DNA of 5,530 nt from positions 1-5,530 of the forward strand of contig CAMPBP010000107.1 in NCBI GenBank assembly GCA_946639085.1. Reading direction: 5' to 3'. The number at the start of each line of letters is the position of its first letter. Position 1 is the stretch's first letter. Positions 1 to 5,530 of this stretch are shown one piece after another. Below the pieces are notes generated by a model that had not been told where the DNA came from, did not search any database, and saw only the letters and a list, made by a program, of their open reading frames with translations. A program made the translations under genes and the position numbers. The stretch is from an uncultured Lachnospiraceae bacterium (GTDB lineage Bacteria; Bacillota; Clostridia; Lachnospirales; Lachnospiraceae).

Positions 1-1030
1 CGAAGATGACGTCTTTTTCTTTTTGCGCAAGTTCATTATATTTGGCGAACAACTCGTTGTTACGCTCGTTGTTTACCGGGTAGTAGGGCTCGGAGCCGGG
101 TGTCCATTCCGAAGGATACTCCCTGGTGATGTATGTGCCCTTGCACTTGTTGAATTCAAAATGCTTGTGCTCGATTATACGTGTGTAAGGTATTTCGCGC
201 TCCGTATAGTTAACGACTGCCACTCCCTGGTAGTTGTCTTCGTTTTCGAGATACTCGGTCTCGAACTTAAGCGTCCTGTATTCCAGGTGACCGAGGGTGT
301 AGTCGAAATACTCGTCGATCATTCCGGTATAAAGAAGCTTCTCCCAAAAGATTCCTTCATCGGCTGCGCTGTTCTTAAACTCTTGGTAGGAAGTGTCAAG
401 TCGAACGTCAGAGCCCTCAAGGAGCTTCTCAACGATAACGGTATATCCGTCCACGGGAATGCCCTGGAAGCGATCGTTAAAGTAGTTGTTGTCGTAAGTG
501 TATCGAACCGGAAGACGCTTGATGATCGAAGCGGGAAGGTCTTTACAGTCACGTCCCCACTGCTTTTCGGTATATCCTTTGATAAGCTTGGTGTAGATGT
601 CGGGGCCCACCAAAGAAAGCGCCTGTTGTTCAAGGTTCTCGGCTTCTTGACCGTTTAAGTCAAGTTTCTGGCTTTCAATCTTTTTTCGAACTTCTTCGGG
701 TGTCTTAAGTCCCCACATCTTACTGAAGGTATTCATGTTGAAGGGGAGATTGTAAAGTTCGTCTTTGTAGACTGCCACAGGCGAATTCACGAAGTTGTTG
801 AACTCCGTAAACTGCTGAACATAGTCCCATACTTCCTTGTCGGAAGTGTGGAAGATGTGCGCGCCGTATTTGTGGACGTTTATGTCATTTTCTTTCTCCG
901 TGTATATATTACCCGCAATGTGCGGACGCTTGTCGATCACAAGACAGCTCTTTCCGATCTTTATTTTTTCGTGAGCGAATACCGCTCCGAACAGTCCTGC
1001 GCCGACTATGAGATAATCGTAATGTTTCAT
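1..1030 (-). CDS. glf: UDP-galactopyranose mutase, C-terminus cut by the window edge
   Basis: This flavoenzyme interconverts UDP-galactopyranose and UDP-galactofuranose in the cytoplasm, supplying Galf for surface polysaccharides. Reading leftward from ATG at 1030-1028 gives 343 codons with no stop. Visible features are an N-terminal Rossmann dinucleotide-binding motif (YLIVGAGLFG, residues 6-15), the family stretch HKYGAHIFHTSDKEVWDY (53-70), NSPVAVYKDELYNLPFNM (82-99), YTEKQWGRD (153-161) and LPVRYTYDNNYFNDRFQG (173-190), where W158 and Y183 probably match the active-site Trp and Tyr of known mutases. The translation stops at KDVIF, just before the expected GRL...Y.YYDMD block that carries a conserved substrate-binding Arg, so about 20-30 residues lie outside the window. 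The start is supported by AAGGGG five bases upstream (1041-1036) and overlaps the vanZ-like stop as ATGA, suggesting translational coupling. Antisense open frames here are shadows. Confidence 0.96.
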   Translation of the reverse strand, partial: MKHYDYLIVGAGLFGAVFAHEKIKIGKSCLVIDKRPHIAGNIYTEKENDINVHKYGAHIFHTSDKEVWDYVQQFTEFNNFVNSPVAVYKDELYNLPFNMNTFSKMWGLKTPEEVRKKIESQKLDLNGQEAENLEQQALSLVGPDIYTKLIKGYTEKQWGRDCKDLPASIIKRLPVRYTYDNNYFNDRFQGIPVDGYTVIVEKLLEGSDVRLDTSYQEFKNSAADEGIFWEKLLYTGMIDEYFDYTLGHLEYRTLKFETEYLENEDNYQGVAVVNYTEREIPYTRIIEHKHFEFNKCKGTYITREYPSEWTPGSEPYYPVNNERNNELFAKYNELAQKEKDVIF

Positions 1031-1503
1031 ATGTTCCCCTTAGCTGCTTTTTTCTTTTTGCGTTTCTTGCTCTTATGGAAGAGAACGAACATCCATATGC
1101 CAAGCAATGCTCCCATTGAGTCGATTCCCACATCCCCCGCCGACATGTAACGGCCGGGAATGAGATTCTGGTGAAACTCATCCGATACGGCATAAAGAAA
1201 AACGATCGCTTCCGAAAAGATGCACGCCGTCCATTTGTTTTTGAACAAATCGGTCAATGCGTATATCGTGCACCATCCGAATACGGCATATTCGGTAAAG
1301 TGAGCTGCTTTTCTTATGAGCCAGTGTATCCTGTCGGGAGATAAATGTGTAAGTCCCGTTTGATTGATCTGCTCGACTATCTTCATGACTTCGTTGAAGA
1401 TCTTTCCGCTGGCGGCAGCCGATTCTTCGCCCGGCATCTGCGAGAAGAAAAAGATCACGCCCATCATGACGAGCATGGGTATAAATTTTAGTATCCTTTT
1501 CAT
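1027..1503 (-). CDS. VanZ-like family membrane protein
   Basis: A 158-residue integral membrane protein of the VanZ-like family. The founding member, VanZ of Tn1546, gives low-level teicoplanin resistance by an unclear mechanism; most chromosomal homologues have no assigned function, and resistance should not be assumed here. Family signatures are FFFSQMPGEES (18-28), RKAAHFTEYAVFG (64-76) and SDEFHQNLIPGR (107-118) followed by D124 and D128 in AGDVGIDSMGALLG. About four hydrophobic segments are visible (near 5-22, 66-84, 92-110 and 125-143). The C-terminus is a very basic tail (KSKKRKKKKAAK, 144-155), presumably cytoplasmic. It is the first gene of a leftward unit with glf, with a 4-base overlap. 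The start at 1503 keeps the first membrane segment, but no Shine-Dalgarno sequence precedes it; a -10-like element ends 7 bases upstream, so the mRNA may be leaderless. Confidence 0.9.
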   Translation of the reverse strand: MKRILKFIPMLVMMGVIFFFSQMPGEESAAASGKIFNEVMKIVEQINQTGLTHLSPDRIHWLIRKAAHFTEYAVFGWCTIYALTDLFKNKWTACIFSEAIVFLYAVSDEFHQNLIPGRYMSAGDVGIDSMGALLGIWMFVLFHKSKKRKKKKAAKGNI

Positions 1504-1510
1504 AAAGCAT

Positions 1511-1540
1511 ATAGTACCACAAGGGGTGGAAAAACGCCAA
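1511..1540 (-). promoter_or_regulatory. Predicted sigma-A promoter for the vanZ-like/glf unit
   Basis: On the minus strand, TTGGCG (1540-1535) is followed after 18 bases by TACTAT (1516-1511), preceded by TGG, which makes an extended -10 (TGnTACTAT). Seven bases separate the -10 from the vanZ-like ATG (1503), so transcription would start at or next to the start codon. The call rests on consensus matching only. It interleaves with the divergent promoter for the YfhO-family gene: the two -35 hexamers lie two bases apart. Confidence 0.45.
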
Positions 1541-1555
1541 TGGATGATGTAGAAT
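1527..1555 (+). promoter_or_regulatory. Predicted sigma-A promoter for the YfhO-family gene
   Basis: TGGAAA (1527-1532; 4 of 6 matches to TTGACA) lies 17 bases upstream of TAGAAT (1550-1555; 5 of 6 matches to TATAAT). The -10 ends 7 bases before the ATG at 1563, so the transcript would begin at about 1562-1563 with essentially no leader. No Shine-Dalgarno sequence is present at a workable distance; the nearest purine-rich stretch (GGATG, 1542-1546) is too far and would sit inside the promoter. Confidence 0.45.
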
Positions 1556-1562
1556 TATCGAC

Positions 1563-3884
1563 ATGAAAAAGTCGTTTTTAGCATTTATAACAGCATTTTT
1601 GGTGTTCGGTGCCTGTGTGGGCGTTTCAATAATGTTTACAAAAGGCATCTGGATCTACTACGGAGACTTCAATATCCAGCAGATCCCGTTTTATATACAC
1701 CTTCACGACCTTATAAGGAGCGGAAACCTTTGTTACGACTGGTCCACCGATCTTGGAGGAAGCGTGCTCGGATGTTATTCTTTCTACATTCTGGGCAGTC
1801 CCTTCTTTTGGCTTACCGTACCCTTTAAGTCGGAATGGGTGCCTTACCTTATTCCCTGGATAAATGCGCTTAAGTACGGCGTTATGGCCCTTACCTCGTT
1901 TTTGTGGCTTAAGCGTCACACAAAGACAGAAGAGGCCGCTTTTATGGGCGCTCTTTTATATGCATTTTCGGGCTATTCGGGCGCGGTGCTGGTCTACAAT
2001 CATTTCCACGACGTTTGCGCACTTTTCCCGCTCTGGCTTTTGTGCTTCGACCTTTTGATGGAGAAAAAGAAGAGGATCCCCTACATTTTAATGACTATGC
2101 TCATGGCGATGGTCAACTACTATTTCTTTGTGGGAGAAGTCGTATTTATCTGCATATATTTCTTCTGTAGATATTTTAAATGGGACAAAGAAACCTCTCG
2201 CTTCAATCCGCTTAAATTGATGTGGCGTGCACTTTGGTGCTCCGGTGCGGGCGTCATACTTTCCCTTTGGTATCTTATCCCAGCGATCTACTACACCATG
2301 GGCAACTCCCGCCTTAAAAGTGTACTTATGGGCGCGGATCTCGTTGCGTACAACGAACCGGTCATGCTCCTTGGAATAATAAAGAACATTGTCCTTCTTC
2401 CGGACATTTCCGGACTGAATTCGATGTTCAACACTTCCTACAGCCGTGTGTCAGGCGTGGGCGCATATCTTCCCATGATCTCTGTCGCGTGCGTGATCGC
2501 TTATTTCATTATATATAAAGGAAAAGATATTTCATTTGAATACAAGTGGCCAAAGAGAGTGCTTTGCGTAAGCCTTCTTTTTGCTTTCATTCCGGGGCTG
2601 AACGCTTTGTTCTCGGCACTCAATTCCGAGTATTACGCAAGATGGTATTTCATGCCCGTTCTCATAATGGCGCTTGTAAGCGTGCGCGTTCTGGAAACGA
2701 TCCCCGGGGAAAAAGAAAACCTTCTTCCTATTATAAAAGGAAACATTTTTGTGACCGCCTTCATCGCGTTCTTTGCGATATGCGCCGTTTTGCCGGCAAA
2801 AACGGAGGAAGGAGAGCTAACAACTCTCGGCGCATTGAAAAATCCCGAGCAGCTGGCAGCCGAGCTTTTGTTCACCGTCCTCATGACGGGAGGTTTCTTT
2901 GTACTGCTATACCTTGTATTTAAGAAATCGAAAAGCATAAAGCCTATAGTCATAAGTGTATCGGCGGCGTGCTTTGCCACATGCATAATCATGTTTACCG
3001 AGGGCGATATGCTCGTTGAGAAAGAAAGAGCCAACGCCTTTATCGAGCAGTGCCTTAAAAATAAAGTCGAGTTCCCGAGAACGGAAGAGTGGTACAGGAT
3101 CGAGACCGAGCAGGACGTTTACAACTATCCGATGGTCTGGAACATGCCCACCAACACTTCGTTTATAAGTACGATCTCACCTTCGATCATCGATTTTTAC
3201 GAAGGCATCGGGCTCTCCAGGAAAGTTACGTCGCACCTTACGGTTTCAAGGATCGGCGCGAGAACTCTCTTTTCCACACGTTATTTAATAGTGGAGAAAG
3301 AAACCTCCGTCGAGCACATCGGGCATATCGAGGAAGATGCGGACTTAAGCAAGTTCACCCTCATGACTTCGTCCAACGGTTTTGACATTTATGAGAACAA
3401 TCACTACATACCCATGGGCTTTTCTTTTGACGAATATGTGACTGAAGAAGAGTTCAGAGAAGGCGGCGGAAAGGACGGCGCCATCGACAGAGGACTTCTT
3501 CGCTTCCTTATATTAAGTGAAGAAGATGCGGCCGAGTATGGACAATACATGACCGGCGCATCCGAAGAAAACCTTCGCTCCGTAACCAGCAGCAAGTTTG
3601 CCCTTGAGTGCGATAAAAAGCGCGAGCACGCCTGCACCGACTTTAAAACGAGCAAAAGAGGCTTCACCGCCACCGCCCATATGGAGCGTGAAAACCTTTT
3701 GTTCTTCTCGGTTCCCTACGATGAATGCTTCACAGCATACGTTGACGGCGTCGAGACAAAGATTGTCAAAGCGGACTTTGGTTTTTCCGCCGTTTTGGTG
3801 CCCGAAGGCGACCATGAAGTGGAATTCAGGTATGAAGTTAAAAAAGTATATAAAAATATGTTGACGAAACTGACAGACCCGTGA
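1563..3884 (+). CDS. YfhO-family polytopic membrane protein (probable GT-C-like glycosyltransferase)
   Basis: A 773-residue membrane protein of the YfhO family. Bacillus subtilis YfhO works with CsbB and GtcA in glycosylating lipoteichoic acid, probably moving sugar from an undecaprenyl-phosphate carrier outside the membrane; a similar role here is inference, and acceptor and sugar are unknown. Diagnostic sequence includes [17 protein letters not shown] (33-49), whose acidic residue sits in the first extracellular loop as in GT-C enzymes, then [25 protein letters not shown] (59-83) and [12 protein letters not shown] (357-368). About 13 hydrophobic segments span 5-480, followed by a soluble, probably extracellular domain (about 480-760) ending in the family-like [11 protein letters not shown]...[14 protein letters not shown]. 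The protein ends at KLTDP without the final membrane helix seen in many homologues. The ATG at 1563 is chosen because it retains the first membrane helix; it has no Shine-Dalgarno. Divergent from vanZ-like/glf; its 3' end overlaps the rpmG promoter. Confidence 0.9.
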   Translation: MKKSFLAFITAFLVFGACVGVSIMFTKGIWIYYGDFNIQQIPFYIHLHDLIRSGNLCYDWSTDLGGSVLGCYSFYILGSPFFWLTVPFKSEWVPYLIPWINALKYGVMALTSFLWLKRHTKTEEAAFMGALLYAFSGYSGAVLVYNHFHDVCALFPLWLLCFDLLMEKKKRIPYILMTMLMAMVNYYFFVGEVVFICIYFFCRYFKWDKETSRFNPLKLMWRALWCSGAGVILSLWYLIPAIYYTMGNSRLKSVLMGADLVAYNEPVMLLGIIKNIVLLPDISGLNSMFNTSYSRVSGVGAYLPMISVACVIAYFIIYKGKDISFEYKWPKRVLCVSLLFAFIPGLNALFSALNSEYYARWYFMPVLIMALVSVRVLETIPGEKENLLPIIKGNIFVTAFIAFFAICAVLPAKTEEGELTTLGALKNPEQLAAELLFTVLMTGGFFVLLYLVFKKSKSIKPIVISVSAACFATCIIMFTEGDMLVEKERANAFIEQCLKNKVEFPRTEEWYRIETEQDVYNYPMVWNMPTNTSFISTISPSIIDFYEGIGLSRKVTSHLTVSRIGARTLFSTRYLIVEKETSVEHIGHIEEDADLSKFTLMTSSNGFDIYENNHYIPMGFSFDEYVTEEEFREGGGKDGAIDRGLLRFLILSEEDAAEYGQYMTGASEENLRSVTSSKFALECDKKREHACTDFKTSKRGFTATAHMERENLLFFSVPYDECFTAYVDGVETKIVKADFGFSAVLVPEGDHEVEFRYEVKKVYKNMLTKLTDP

Positions 3885-3890
3885 TATATT
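3861..3890 (+). promoter_or_regulatory. Predicted sigma-A promoter of the rpmG-secE-nusG operon
   Basis: TTGACG (3861-3866; 5 of 6) and TATATT (3885-3890; 5 of 6) are separated by 18 bases. TGA directly before the -10 (3882-3884) gives an extended -10, and this same TGA is the stop codon of the YfhO-family gene. Transcription would start near 3897, giving an rpmG leader of about 59 bases. The -35 and spacer are therefore coding sequence for the final residues LTKLTDP. Confidence 0.65.
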
Positions 3891-3898
3891 ATTCGAGC

Positions 3899-3921
3899 GG
3901 AGAGTCTAGAACTCTTTTTTT
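3899..3921 (+). terminator. Weak hairpin with U-run between the YfhO-family gene and rpmG
   Basis: AGAGT (3901-3905) and ACTCT (3911-3915) form a 5-bp stem around a 5-base loop, extendable by two G-U pairs (3900/3916, 3899/3917), followed directly by a T-run (to 3921). It resembles a short intrinsic terminator for the YfhO-family gene. It lies just downstream of the predicted rpmG start site (about 3897), so it would also be the very 5' end of the rpmG mRNA, where it might protect the 5' end rather than terminate. The short, low-GC stem keeps confidence low. Confidence 0.35.
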
Positions 3922-3942
3922 ATTGCGTTTTGATTTTTATTC

Positions 3943-3947
3943 GGAGG
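3943..3947 (+). promoter_or_regulatory. Ribosome binding site that fixes the rpmG start
   Basis: GGAGG lies 8 bases before the ATG at 3956. The same reading frame stays open upstream to a GTG at 3881, but that start would overlap the end of the preceding gene, lacks a binding site and adds a non-L33 extension, so 3956 is the start. Confidence 0.85.
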
Positions 3948-3955
3948 TAGAATAT

Positions 3956-4105
3956 ATGCGTACCAAGATCACATTGGCATGTACTGAGTGCAAGCAGAGA
4001 AACTACAATACGACAAAGGAAAAGAAGAACCATCCCGATCGTATGGAAACAAAGAAATATTGCAGATTCTGCAAGAAGCACACCTTACACAAAGAAACCA
4101 AGTAA
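3956..4105 (+). CDS. rpmG: 50S ribosomal protein L33
   Basis: A 49-residue L33, the normal length, a component of the large ribosomal subunit near the E site. The sequence begins [19 protein letters not shown]. Two cysteine pairs, C9/C12 (CTEC) and C36/C39 (CRFC), make it the zinc-binding (C+) form; zinc-free paralogues, where present, usually replace these under zinc limitation. The basic C-terminus ([11 protein letters not shown]) is typical. It heads the rpmG-secE-nusG cluster, the usual Firmicutes order, and is followed by secE after a 22-base gap. The promoter and ribosome binding site are described separately. Confidence 0.97.
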   Translation: MRTKITLACTECKQRNYNTTKEKKNHPDRMETKKYCRFCKKHTLHKETK

Positions 4106-4127
4106 TTTACCGGTAAAGGAGATTATC

Positions 4128-4325
4128 ATGGCTGATTCCAATAAAGAGAATAAACCCGGTTTTTTCAATACCGTTTCTGCAGAGTTTAAGAAGATCATCT
4201 GGCCTTCAAAGGAGTCGGTCTTCAAGCAGTCCGTTGCGGTATCCATTATTGCCGTTGTTCTCGGTGGATTGATCACCGTATTTGATTTTCTTATCCAGTA
4301 CGGCGTTAATTTCATTACACAGTAG
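4128..4325 (+). CDS. secE: Preprotein translocase subunit SecE
   Basis: A 65-residue small SecE, the subunit that clamps the two halves of SecY in the SecYEG protein-conducting channel. It shows the short Gram-positive form: a polar N-terminus (1-17), the conserved amphipathic surface helix and hinge EFKKIIWPSKESVFKQS (19-35, with W25-P26) and one membrane helix (about 36-58). There is no tandem-helix extension as in Escherichia coli. The start is supported by AAAGGAG (4115-4121) six bases upstream. It lies between rpmG and nusG, and its TAG stop (4323-4325) runs directly into the nusG ribosome binding site. No separate promoter is evident in the 22-base gap before it. Confidence 0.96.
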   Translation: MADSNKENKPGFFNTVSAEFKKIIWPSKESVFKQSVAVSIIAVVLGGLITVFDFLIQYGVNFITQ

Positions 4326-4337
4326 GGAGATTGAAGC

Positions 4338-4856
4338 ATGGCAGAAGCAAAATGGTATGTTGCACATACTTATTCCGGATATGAAAATAAGGTAAAGGCA
4401 AACATCGAAAAGACTGTTGCCAATCGCCATCTCGAAGAAGATATCTTAGAGGTCCGTGTTCCTTTGACCGATGTTGTTGAAGTAAAGGACGGTGTAAGAA
4501 AGACTTCTCAGAAGAAGCTTTTCCCCGGATATGTTCTCGTTAAAATGGTAATGAACGACGATACATGGTATGTTGTTCGTAATACGAGAGGCGTTACGGG
4601 ATTTGTCGGTCCCGGAAGCAAGCCCGTTCCGCTTACCGAAGCCGAGATGAAATCACTCGGCATACGTATGGAGAACGTTACGGCAGACTTCAAAGAAGGC
4701 GATACAGTTGCGGTTGTTGCAGGTGTATGGAAAGATACAGTGGGTGTCGTAACCCGTATGGACTACGGCAAGCAGACCGCTACCATCAATGTGGAACTTT
4801 TCGGGCGCGAAACGCCTGTTGAGATCAGTTTCGCTGAAGTTCGTGCTATGAACTAA
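4338..4856 (+). CDS. nusG: Transcription termination/antitermination factor NusG
   Basis: A 172-residue NusG (Spt5 family), which binds the RNA polymerase clamp and modulates pausing, Rho-dependent termination and transcription-translation coupling. The NGN domain occupies about 4-112, with WYVAHTYSGYE (6-16), LFPGYVLVKM (61-70) and VRNTRGVTGFVGPG (80-93). The KOW domain occupies about 118-168 (FKEGDTVAVVAGVWKDTVGVV, then ELFGRETPVEISFAEV). Length and order are normal. One small oddity is VAGVWKD where many homologues have a GPF-type turn. GGGAGA (4325-4330), overlapping the secE stop codon, is seven bases upstream, so secE and nusG are probably translationally linked. A 109-base gap with a promoter candidate and an RNA leader separates it from rplK. 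Confidence 0.97.
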   Translation: MAEAKWYVAHTYSGYENKVKANIEKTVANRHLEEDILEVRVPLTDVVEVKDGVRKTSQKKLFPGYVLVKMVMNDDTWYVVRNTRGVTGFVGPGSKPVPLTEAEMKSLGIRMENVTADFKEGDTVAVVAGVWKDTVGVVTRMDYGKQTATINVELFGRETPVEISFAEVRAMN

Positions 4857-4858
4857 AT

Positions 4859-4887
4859 TTGATATTTTAGGTTTTAACCTTTAATAT
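4859..4887 (+). promoter_or_regulatory. Candidate promoter for rplK-rplA, within an imperfect inverted repeat
   Basis: TTGATA (4859-4864; 5 of 6) lies 17 bases before TAATAT (4882-4887; 4 of 6), three bases after the nusG stop. The predicted start near 4894 would place the structured rplK leader (from 4899) at the 5' end of the transcript. The same DNA has an imperfect inverted repeat: ATATT (4862-4866) with AATAT (4883-4887), and AGGT (4869-4872) with ACCT (4877-4880). No T-run follows, so a terminator is less likely. An rplK promoter after nusG is known in Escherichia coli. Confidence 0.4.
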
Positions 4888-4898
4888 ACGTTTCTGAA

Positions 4899-4943
4899 GT
4901 GGGAGTACCGCGGAAACTTTCCGATAACGGTACGCCTTACCAC
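4899..4943 (+). ncRNA. Structured leader of rplK, probable L1-type r-protein autoregulatory element (copy 1)
   Basis: GTGG (4899-4902) can pair with CCAC (4940-4943). Inside, GTACCG (4905-4910) pairs perfectly with CGGTAC (4928-4933), and CGGA (4911-4914) with TCCG (4920-4923) around AACTT. The asymmetric internal loop is GA on one side and GCCTTA on the other. The AGGAGGTG ribosome binding site (4953-4960) begins ten bases after the closing stem. Its blocks recur in the rplK-rplA gap. L1 is the known autogenous repressor of rplKA mRNA in bacteria through a mimic of its 23S rRNA site; assigning this element to L1 is inference from position and duplication. Confidence 0.65.
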
Positions 4944-4965
4944 AATTTATTTAGGAGGTGCCATT

Positions 4966-5391
4966 ATGGCAAAGAAAGTAGAAGGATATATTAAGTTACA
5001 GATCCCTGCCGGCAAAGCAACACCCGCTCCCCCGGTCGGACCTGCACTCGGTCAGCACGGTGTAAACATCGTGGAATTTACTAAGCAGTTCAATGCTAAG
5101 ACCGCAGATATGGGCGATACCATCGTTCCCGTTATCATCACGGTTTATGCAGACAGAAGCTTTAGTTTCGTTACTAAGACTCCCCCTGCAGCAGTTATGT
5201 TAAAGAAAGCCTGCAACATTAAGTCAGGTTCGGGTGCACCCAACAAGACAAAGGTTGCTACCGTTACAAAGGCTCAGCTTAAAGAGATCGCTGAGATCAA
5301 GATGAAAGATCTTAACGCAGCAAGCATCGAAGCAGCAATGAGCATGATCGCAGGTACCGCAAGAAGTATGGGTATCACTGTAGCAGACTAA
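4966..5391 (+). CDS. rplK: 50S ribosomal protein L11
   Basis: A 141-residue L11, full length, which binds the 23S rRNA GTPase-associated region with the L10-L12 stalk and is the target area of thiostrepton-type antibiotics. The N-terminal domain (1-70) carries [23 protein letters not shown] (13-35), including the prolines that line the thiostrepton site. A KTPP linker (71-74) joins it to the rRNA-binding C-terminal domain (about 75-141) with [36 protein letters not shown] five bases upstream fixes the start. It ends with tandem in-frame TAA codons (5389-5394). Structured leaders lie on both sides, and rplA follows. Confidence 0.98.
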   Translation: MAKKVEGYIKLQIPAGKATPAPPVGPALGQHGVNIVEFTKQFNAKTADMGDTIVPVIITVYADRSFSFVTKTPPAAVMLKKACNIKSGSGAPNKTKVATVTKAQLKEIAEIKMKDLNAASIEAAMSMIAGTARSMGITVAD

Positions 5392-5403
5392 TAACAAGCA
5401 CAA

Positions 5404-5456
5404 GTGGGAGGAAGGAAACTTCCGTTGACATATTGTCACGCCAAGGCGTTAACCAC
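5404..5456 (+). ncRNA. Structured rplK-rplA intergenic element, probable L1-type leader (copy 2)
   Basis: GTGG (5404-5407) can pair with CCAC (5453-5456), closing a domain with three internal hairpins: GGAAG/CTTCC (5410-5414 with 5419-5423) capped by a GAAA tetraloop, TGACA/TGTCA (5426-5430 with 5434-5438), and a short CGC/GCG hairpin (5439-5441 with 5446-5448). TTAA precedes CCAC and TTAGGAGG follows at once, so the element could control access to the rplA ribosome binding site (5460-5465). It shares GTGGGAG, GGAAACTT, CGCC, CCACA and TTAGGAGG with the rplK leader. The L1 assignment is inferred. Confidence 0.65.
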
Positions 5457-5474
5457 ATTAGGAGGATATTATAA

Positions 5475-5530
5475 ATGAAGCACGGAAAGAAATATGCAGA
5501 GGCAGCTAAGTTAGTTGACCGCGCAAAATA
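5475..5530 (+). CDS. rplA: 50S ribosomal protein L1, N-terminal fragment cut by the window edge
   Basis: Only the first 18 codons are present: MKHGKKYAEAAKLVDRAK. This is a typical L1 N-terminus (M-K-x-G-K-K-Y-x-E-A-A-K-L-V-D), and the gene sits where rplA is expected, directly after rplK. L1 forms the mobile stalk at the ribosomal E site and commonly represses its own operon by binding the mRNA. AGGAGG (5460-5465) is nine bases upstream. The frame is open to the right edge; about 210 further residues should follow. Confidence 0.93.
   Translation, partial: MKHGKKYAEAAKLVDRAK

Noticed and set aside
23..658. Plus-strand 211-codon open frame opposite glf
   Set aside because: It is fully antisense to the clear UDP-galactopyranose mutase frame, has no ribosome binding site and no recognisable domain. 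The other open frames at 319-633, 848-1150 and 909-1193 are shadows as well.
1027..1070. Programmed -1 frameshift at the A-rich lysine codons of the VanZ-like gene, fusing it to glf
   Set aside because: The glf frame has an in-frame TAA four codons upstream of its ATG, so a shift would terminate instead of fusing, and no good slippery heptamer sits in the correct phase.
1178..1648. Minus-strand 156-codon open frame across the divergent gap
   Set aside because: It overlaps the VanZ-like gene in another frame, crosses both predicted promoters and the start of the YfhO-family gene, and resembles nothing known.
3881..3955. N-terminal extension of L33 from a GTG at 3881
   Set aside because: It would overlap the previous stop codon, lie upstream of the predicted transcription start and the real ribosome binding site, and make L33 74 residues instead of the normal 49.
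4106..4127. A tRNA-Trp gene before secE, as found in some related operons
   Set aside because: The gap is only 22 bases and holds just the secE ribosome binding site.
4862..4887. Intrinsic terminator after nusG
   Set aside because: The inverted repeat is AT-rich, interrupted by TT/TT mismatches and not followed by a T-run; a promoter fits better.
5425..5453. TTGACA before rplA as a -35 box
   Set aside because: The hexamer 17 bases downstream (GTTAAC) matches the -10 consensus in only 3 positions, and the TGACA is explained by its pairing with TGTCA in the leader.
1..5530. Mobile element, CRISPR array, toxin-antitoxin or defence system
   Set aside because: There are no transposase, direct-repeat array, attachment-like repeats or recognisable defence genes; every long frame is assigned to envelope or core ribosomal-operon functions.

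Overview
The window looks like chromosomal DNA from a low-to-mid GC Gram-positive bacterium, most likely a Clostridia member near Lachnospiraceae. This rests on strong AGGAGG-type ribosome binding sites, the gene order rpmG-secE-nusG-rplK-rplA, a 65-residue single-span SecE, a four-cysteine L33 and a large YfhO-family membrane protein. The genus is inference; no 16S or other marker is present.

Left part (1-1503, minus strand): a two-gene unit transcribed leftward, a VanZ-like small membrane protein followed by UDP-galactopyranose mutase (glf). The two overlap by 4 bases (ATGA). glf runs off the left edge and lacks roughly its last 20-30 residues.

Middle (1504-3884): a 59-base divergent intergenic region, then a 773-residue YfhO-family polytopic membrane protein on the plus strand. 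Neither divergent gene has a visible Shine-Dalgarno sequence. Each has a sigma-A-like -10 element ending exactly 7 bases before its ATG, so both mRNAs may be leaderless. Together these genes suggest a cell-envelope glycan locus: UDP-Galf supply, a GT-C-like lipid-linked sugar transferase and a VanZ-like protein.

Right part (3885-5530, plus strand): the conserved translation/transcription/secretion operon rpmG (L33), secE, nusG, rplK (L11) and the start of rplA (L1, cut by the right edge). The rpmG promoter appears to lie in the last codons of the YfhO gene and to use its TGA stop as the TG of an extended -10. A second promoter candidate follows nusG. Two related structured leaders, one before rplK and one between rplK and rplA, share the same blocks (GTGGGAG, GGAAACTT, CGCC, CCACA, TTAGGAGG). 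They are best read as L1-type autoregulatory mRNA sites.

There is no mobile element, CRISPR array, tRNA or rRNA gene here, and no gene-free stretch above 300 bases. I see no undescribed multi-gene system. The unusual content is regulatory: the SD-less divergent pair, the stop-codon/promoter overlap, and the duplicated r-protein leader.
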